A stretch of 7,938 nucleotides of DNA. It comes from Pseudonocardiales bacterium. GTDB lineage: Bacteria; Actinomycetota; Actinomycetes; Mycobacteriales; Pseudonocardiaceae. Every line of letters begins with the position of its first letter. Position 1 is the first letter of the stretch. The notes under the pieces were generated by a model. The model was given only the letters and a program-made list of their open reading frames with translations. It had not been told where the DNA came from and made no database searches. This document shows, piece after piece, positions 4,723 through 7,938 of this stretch. The stretch spans positions 1 through 7,938 of the forward strand of contig JACDBJ010000238.1 of NCBI GenBank assembly GCA_013695005.1, written 5' to 3'. A program made the position numbers and the translations under genes.

Positions 4723-5765
4723 GAGCTGACCTCTTGGGGCGCGACCTTGCCGACCAGCGCAGACAGTCGGTCGCCGATGGACTGGGTGTGACCGGCCGAG
4801 CCGCGGTCCCGCGTCGCCAGGTCGAACGCCACCGCGGCCTCGACGCGCCGCGCCTGCTCGCCGTAGCCGAGGTGGTCCAGCAGCAGCGCGACCGACAGCA
4901 CGGCGGCCGTCGGGTCGGCGATGCCCTGGCCGGCGATGTCTGGCGCGGAGCCATGCACCGGCTCGAACATGCTCGGGTTGCGGCGGCTGACGTCGAGGTT
5001 TCCGCTCGCGGCCAGCCCGATGCCACCGGTCACCGCCGCCGCGAGGTCGGTGATGATGTCGCCGAACAGGTTGTCGGTGACGATCACGTCGAAGCGACCG
5101 GGGTCGTTGACCATGTGGATCATCGTGGCGTCCACGTGCTGGTAGGAGACGCCGACCTCCGGGTGCTCCAGCGACACCTCCTCCACCAGCCGCGACCACA
5201 GCGAGCCCGCGAAGGTGAGCACGTTGGTCTTGTGCACCAGCGTCAGGTGCCGTCGGGGGCGTGCCGCCGCACGGGTGAAAGCGTCGCGCACCACGCGCTC
5301 CACGCCGAACGCGGTGTTCACGCTGACCTCGGTGGCGATCTCGTGCGGGGTGTCCTTGCGCAGCAGCCCGCCGGTGCCGGCGTAGGGGCCTTCGGTGCCC
5401 TCGCGCACGACGAGCATGTCGATCTCCGACGTCCCGGACAGCGGCCCGCGCACCCCCGGGTAGAGCCGGGCCGGGCGCAGGTTGACGTGGTGGTCGAGCT
5501 CGAAGCGCAGCCGCAGCAGCAACCCGCGTTCGAGGATGCCGCTGGGCACCGAGGGGTCGCCGACCGCGCCGAGCAGGATGGCGTCGTGCTCCTGCAGCTC
5601 GGTGAGCACCGACTCCGGCAGCAGCTCACCGGTGGAGTGCCAGCGGGCGGCACCGAGGTCGTAGCTGGTCGTCTGTACGTCGGGGACGACCTCGCTGAGC
5701 ACCTTCAACGCCTCGCCGATGACCTCCGGTCCGATGCCGTCACCGGGAATGACCGCTAGCCGCAT
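4719..5765 (-). CDS. leuB: 3-isopropylmalate dehydrogenase
   Basis: The 348-residue cytoplasmic enzyme performs NAD-dependent oxidative decarboxylation of 3-isopropylmalate to the precursor of 2-oxoisocaproate in leucine synthesis. In the citramalate route it also makes 2-oxobutyrate from methylmalate. The family signatures are all present: 'IPGDGIGPEV' at 6-15, 'NLRP' at 95-98, 'REGTEGPYAG' at 121-130, the catalytic Lys in 'VHKTNVL' (Lys179), metal-binding Asp residues in 'DNLFGDIITD' at 231-240, and the NAD-binding 'FEPVHGSAPDIAG' at 267-279. ATG at 5765 is chosen because the homologous N-terminus begins MRLAVIPGDG and an AGGAGAGAGAGG purine tract lies 9 nt upstream; the in-frame extension to 5864 looks non-conserved. 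Its TAG shares CTAG with the stop of the convergent lipoprotein gene. serA lies 122 nt upstream in the same direction. Confidence 0.97.
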   Translation of the reverse strand: MRLAVIPGDGIGPEVIGEALKVLSEVVPDVQTTSYDLGAARWHSTGELLPESVLTELQEHDAILLGAVGDPSVPSGILERGLLLRLRFELDHHVNLRPARLYPGVRGPLSGTSEIDMLVVREGTEGPYAGTGGLLRKDTPHEIATEVSVNTAFGVERVVRDAFTRAAARPRRHLTLVHKTNVLTFAGSLWSRLVEEVSLEHPEVGVSYQHVDATMIHMVNDPGRFDVIVTDNLFGDIITDLAAAVTGGIGLAASGNLDVSRRNPSMFEPVHGSAPDIAGQGIADPTAAVLSVALLLDHLGYGEQARRVEAAVAFDLATRDRGSAGHTQSIGDRLSALVGKVAPQEVSS

Positions 5766-5837
5766 CTGGTGCAGCCTCTCTCTCCTGATAGCGCGTCCGA
5801 CCGGCGCGCCGACCGGGGGCACCGTACCGGCTGCGGC

Positions 5838-5855
5838 CGGCGGCATCAGCCGCCG
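5838..5855 (-). other. Short GC hairpin in the serA-leuB gap
   Basis: On the minus strand a 7-bp stem (CGGCGGC/GCCGCCG) with loop TGAT begins 32 nt after the serA stop. No T run follows. It might weaken read-through from serA into leuB or simply reflect GC richness. I found no clear promoter and no leucine-codon leader peptide in the 122-nt gap 5766-5887. Confidence 0.25.
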
Positions 5856-5887
5856 CCCACCCATTTGGCGCCACCCGTCACTGAGAG

Positions 5888-7510
5888 TTAACCGAACGCG
5901 ATCATCCGAACCGCGTGCGCTCCGATCGCCGCACCGATCGGTTCGAGCATGGCCGGGTCCACCTGCCGGTCAACCCGCAGCAACATCGTCGCGTCCTCAC
6001 CATCGGTGGTCTGACTGATCTGCGCGGCCTCGATGTTCACGTCGGCCTCGCCGAGCAGAGTGCCCACCCGGCCCATCACCCCTGGCCGGTCCTGGTACTC
6101 CATCAGCAGCACGTGGCCCTCGGCGCGCAGGTCGAAGTGCCTGCCGTTGATCTCCACCAGCTTCTCCACCTGTGCCCTGCCAGACAACGTGCCGGAGACG
6201 GTGATCGCCTTGCCGTCGGGCATGGCCGCCCGCAGCACGACGAGGCTGCGATGGTTGGGGCTCTCGGACGCGGCGGTGACCGCCACGTCGACGCCTCGCT
6301 CGACAGCCAGCCGGGCGGCGTTGACGAACGTGACCTGCTCGTCGACGACGTCGGCGAAAAGCCCACGCAGCGCAGCCAGCGGGAGCACGGAGAGGTCCTC
6401 GGCGGCCAGCTCACCGCGCCCCTCCACGATCAGCGTCGCCGGCATCCGCCCGGCCACCGCGGCCAGCACCACGCCGAGCTTCTGGGTGAGCGCCAGGTAC
6501 GGCCGCACCTCCTCACCGACCGTGCCACCGGCGGCCACGTTCACCGCATCGGGGACGAACTCGCCGCGCAACGCCAGCAGCACCGAGCGGGCCACGTCGG
6601 TTCCGGCGCGGTCCTGGGCCTCGCGGGTCGACGCGCCGAGGTGCGGGGTGACCACCACGCCGGGCAGCTCGAACAGCGGGCTGGCGGTGGTCGGCTCGGT
6701 GGCGAAGACGTCGATCCCCGCGCCGCCGACGTGGCCGTTTCGCACGGCCTCGGCCAGCGCGTCCTCGTCCACCAGCCCGCCGCGGGCGGCGTTGACGATG
6801 ATGACGCCGGGCTTGGTCAGGGCCAGCTGCTCCTTGCCGATCAGCCCGAGCGTCTCCGCGGTCTTAGGTAGATGGATCGAGATCGCATCCGCCCTGGTCA
6901 GGAGCTCTTCGAGGCTCACCAGCTCGATGCCGAGCTGCGCCGCCCGGACCGGCGCCACGTACGGGTCGTAGGCGATGATCTTAGTGTCGAAGGCGGCCAG
7001 CCGCTGGGCGACAAGCTGGCCGATCTTCCCCAGCCCGACCACCCCGACCGTCTTGCCATTGAGCTCGACGCCGCCGAACGCGCTGCGCTTCCACTCCCCC
7101 GAGCGCAGGCTCGCGTCGGCCGCGGGGACGTTGCGGGCGACCGCGAGCAGCAGCGCGACCGCGTGCTCGGCGGCGCTGACGATGTTGGAGGTCGGCGCGT
7201 TGACCACCAGCACGCCGCGCTCGGTTGCGGCAGCCACGTCGACGTTGTCCAGGCCGACGCCGGCGCGGGCCACCACGGTCAGCCGCTTGCCGGCGGTGAG
7301 CACCTCGGCGTCGACCTTGGTAGCGGACCGCACGAGCAGGGCGTCGACGTCGGCAACCGCCGCCAGCAGCGCAGGCCGGTCGGTGCCGTCGACGTCGCGC
7401 ACCTGCACCTCGCCAGCCAGCAGCTCACGCACCGACGGAGCGAGCTCCTCGGCGATCAGGACGACCGGTGGGTGCGGGGACAGCGGCTTGGCTGTGGTCG
7501 ACGTGCTCAC
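5888..7510 (-). CDS. serA: D-3-phosphoglycerate dehydrogenase, long ACT-domain form
   Basis: The 540-residue enzyme oxidises 3-phosphoglycerate to 3-phosphohydroxypyruvate with NAD, the first step of serine synthesis. The nucleotide-binding GLGKIG is at 159-164, followed by the cofactor-discriminating Asp of 'AYDPY' (182). The catalytic set is Arg243 in 'NAARGGLVDE', Glu272 in 'TEP' and His290 in 'TPHLGAST'. An intervening domain follows (about 320-460), then a C-terminal ACT domain (about 467-540, 'LLMEYQDRPGVMGRVGTLLG'). This is the long type found in mycobacteria, which is serine-inhibited there. GTG at 7510 is chosen because the in-frame extension upstream to 7657 runs into the neighbouring gene and looks non-conserved. 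No Shine-Dalgarno precedes it, and TACCAT seven bases upstream suggests leaderless initiation. The preceding minus-strand gene stops 20 nt upstream. Confidence 0.96.
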   Translation of the reverse strand: MSTSTTAKPLSPHPPVVLIAEELAPSVRELLAGEVQVRDVDGTDRPALLAAVADVDALLVRSATKVDAEVLTAGKRLTVVARAGVGLDNVDVAAATERGVLVVNAPTSNIVSAAEHAVALLLAVARNVPAADASLRSGEWKRSAFGGVELNGKTVGVVGLGKIGQLVAQRLAAFDTKIIAYDPYVAPVRAAQLGIELVSLEELLTRADAISIHLPKTAETLGLIGKEQLALTKPGVIIVNAARGGLVDEDALAEAVRNGHVGGAGIDVFATEPTTASPLFELPGVVVTPHLGASTREAQDRAGTDVARSVLLALRGEFVPDAVNVAAGGTVGEEVRPYLALTQKLGVVLAAVAGRMPATLIVEGRGELAAEDLSVLPLAALRGLFADVVDEQVTFVNAARLAVERGVDVAVTAASESPNHRSLVVLRAAMPDGKAITVSGTLSGRAQVEKLVEINGRHFDLRAEGHVLLMEYQDRPGVMGRVGTLLGEADVNIEAAQISQTTDGEDATMLLRVDRQVDPAMLEPIGAAIGAHAVRMIAFG

Positions 7511-7517
7511 GGCCGCG

Positions 7518-7523
7518 ATGGTA
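7518..7523 (-). promoter_or_regulatory. Possible -10 box for a leaderless serA transcript
   Basis: On the minus strand TACCAT (7523-7518) fits TANNNT and ends seven bases before the serA GTG at 7510, so transcription would begin at or one base before the start codon. No good -35 is seen. The box lies in the 20-nt gap after the upstream gene. The spacing and the missing Shine-Dalgarno are the only support. Confidence 0.35.
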
Positions 7524-7530
7524 GTTCGGC

Positions 7531-7938
7531 TCAGAGCTGCTCTGTGCGCAGCACCGTGGTGCCCTTGGTCGTGCGGACCTCGAGGGCCGCGAGCTGGGCG
7601 CCACGCCGGTCGGTAGCGGAGGTGATGTTGACCTCGTCGCCGGGGTGGACGGTCCACCGGGCCAGCTCCTCGCCGGTGCCGTCGACGCCGCGGGCGACCA
7701 GCACGACCACCACCGACTGGTCGGTGACCGGTTCCTGGAACCTGCAGCGCAGGTTGATCACGGTGCCCCAGCTCGTGTCGGTCAACCTCGCGTTCGCGGT
7801 GACGGGCGTGCCGCCGACCGGTTGCAGCACGACCGGCAGCGCCACCGGGGCCGCCGTTGACGGAGCGCGGTTGACGGCCAGCGCGCCGCCGAACGCGGCC
7901 CCTGCGATGAGGACCACGGCCGCGGCGGTGAGCAGGCG
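7531..7938 (-). CDS. Membrane-anchored protein, probable anti-sigma factor C-terminal part (start outside window)
   Basis: The minus-strand frame is open to the right edge and ends at TGA (7533-7531). 135 residues are visible. They begin with a transmembrane segment (LLTAAAVVLIAGAAFGGALAV) followed by a positively charged NR and an Ala/Pro linker. A roughly 100-residue domain follows, with 'DTSWGTVINLRCRF', 'VVVVLVARG', 'ARWTVHPGDEVNI' and 'LAALEVRTTKGTTVLR'. This arrangement resembles the extracellular C-terminal region of single-pass actinobacterial anti-sigma factors, whose zinc-finger sigma-binding domain would be N-terminal and outside the window. That part is needed to confirm the call; otherwise it is an uncharacterised membrane-anchored exported domain. 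It ends 20 nt before serA on the same strand, but serA seems to have its own start signals. Confidence 0.55.
   Translation of the reverse strand, partial: RLLTAAAVVLIAGAAFGGALAVNRAPSTAAPVALPVVLQPVGGTPVTANARLTDTSWGTVINLRCRFQEPVTDQSVVVVLVARGVDGTGEELARWTVHPGDEVNITSATDRRGAQLAALEVRTTKGTTVLRTEQL

Noticed and set aside
5766..5887. Leucine leader peptide or promoter upstream of leuB.
   Set aside because: No mini-ORF with clustered Leu codons and no terminator with a T run is present. TACGGT near 5826 fits TANNNT but lacks a -35 and any further support.
5915..6971. Two long plus-strand open frames opposite serA.
   Set aside because: The low-complexity His/Arg/Ala and Ser/Thr/Ala compositions are what complementary frames of a GC-rich gene give; serA has all its catalytic motifs on the other strand.
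1..7938. CRISPR arrays, insertion sequences, phage or defence genes.
   Set aside because: No regularly spaced direct repeats, transposase motifs or defence-family domains were seen; the genes are core metabolism and translation.

Overview
The window is high-GC chromosomal DNA from an actinobacterium. Third codon positions are strongly G/C, GTG starts are used, and at least two starts look leaderless. Gene content and order (IclR regulator, tRNA-Glu, tRNA-Gln, gltX, then cimA, leuB and serA) recall the leucine/isoleucine–glutamyl-tRNA region of Mycobacterium, Streptomyces and Saccharopolyspora. A member of the Pseudonocardiales is my best guess, but this rests on gene order and sequence flavour, not on a search.

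Layout, left to right. At 1-479 (+) is the 3' part of an IclR-family regulator, probably the NdgR/LtbR type that controls leuCD. Next come an inverted repeat and a strong minus-strand intrinsic terminator (586-622). Reading leftward on the minus strand, the long unit is cimA (3971-2316), gltX (2319-820, sharing ATGA with the cimA stop), tRNA-Gln(CUG) and tRNA-Glu(CUC), ending at that terminator. Upstream of cimA, at 4015-4127, is what looks like a complete amino-acid attenuator: an extended -10, a probably leaderless 13-codon leader peptide with three consecutive Ile codons, a hairpin overlapping the peptide's end, and an intrinsic terminator just before cimA. A 29-position inverted repeat whose mismatches are almost all G-U pairs in minus-strand RNA lies at 4175-4252. 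A small PASTA-type lipoprotein gene (4325-4722, +) appears frameshifted. It ends tail-to-tail with leuB (5765-4719, -), the two stops sharing one CTAG. Then come serA (7510-5888, -) and the membrane-anchored C-terminal part of a probable anti-sigma factor (7531 to the window end, -).

How the genes fit together. CimA condenses pyruvate and acetyl-CoA to citramalate. LeuCD, expected just left of the window beside the IclR gene, and LeuB convert it to 2-oxobutyrate for isoleucine; LeuB also serves leucine synthesis. SerA opens serine synthesis. GltX charges tRNA-Glu and, in bacteria lacking GlnRS, also tRNA-Gln, and both substrate tRNA genes lie directly downstream of it.

The most interesting observation is the apparent isoleucine leader-peptide attenuator in front of cimA. 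Because gltX and two tRNAs follow with no visible separating terminator, it could tie part of the glutamyl-tRNA machinery to isoleucine supply. I saw no CRISPR array, insertion sequence, phage gene or defence system.
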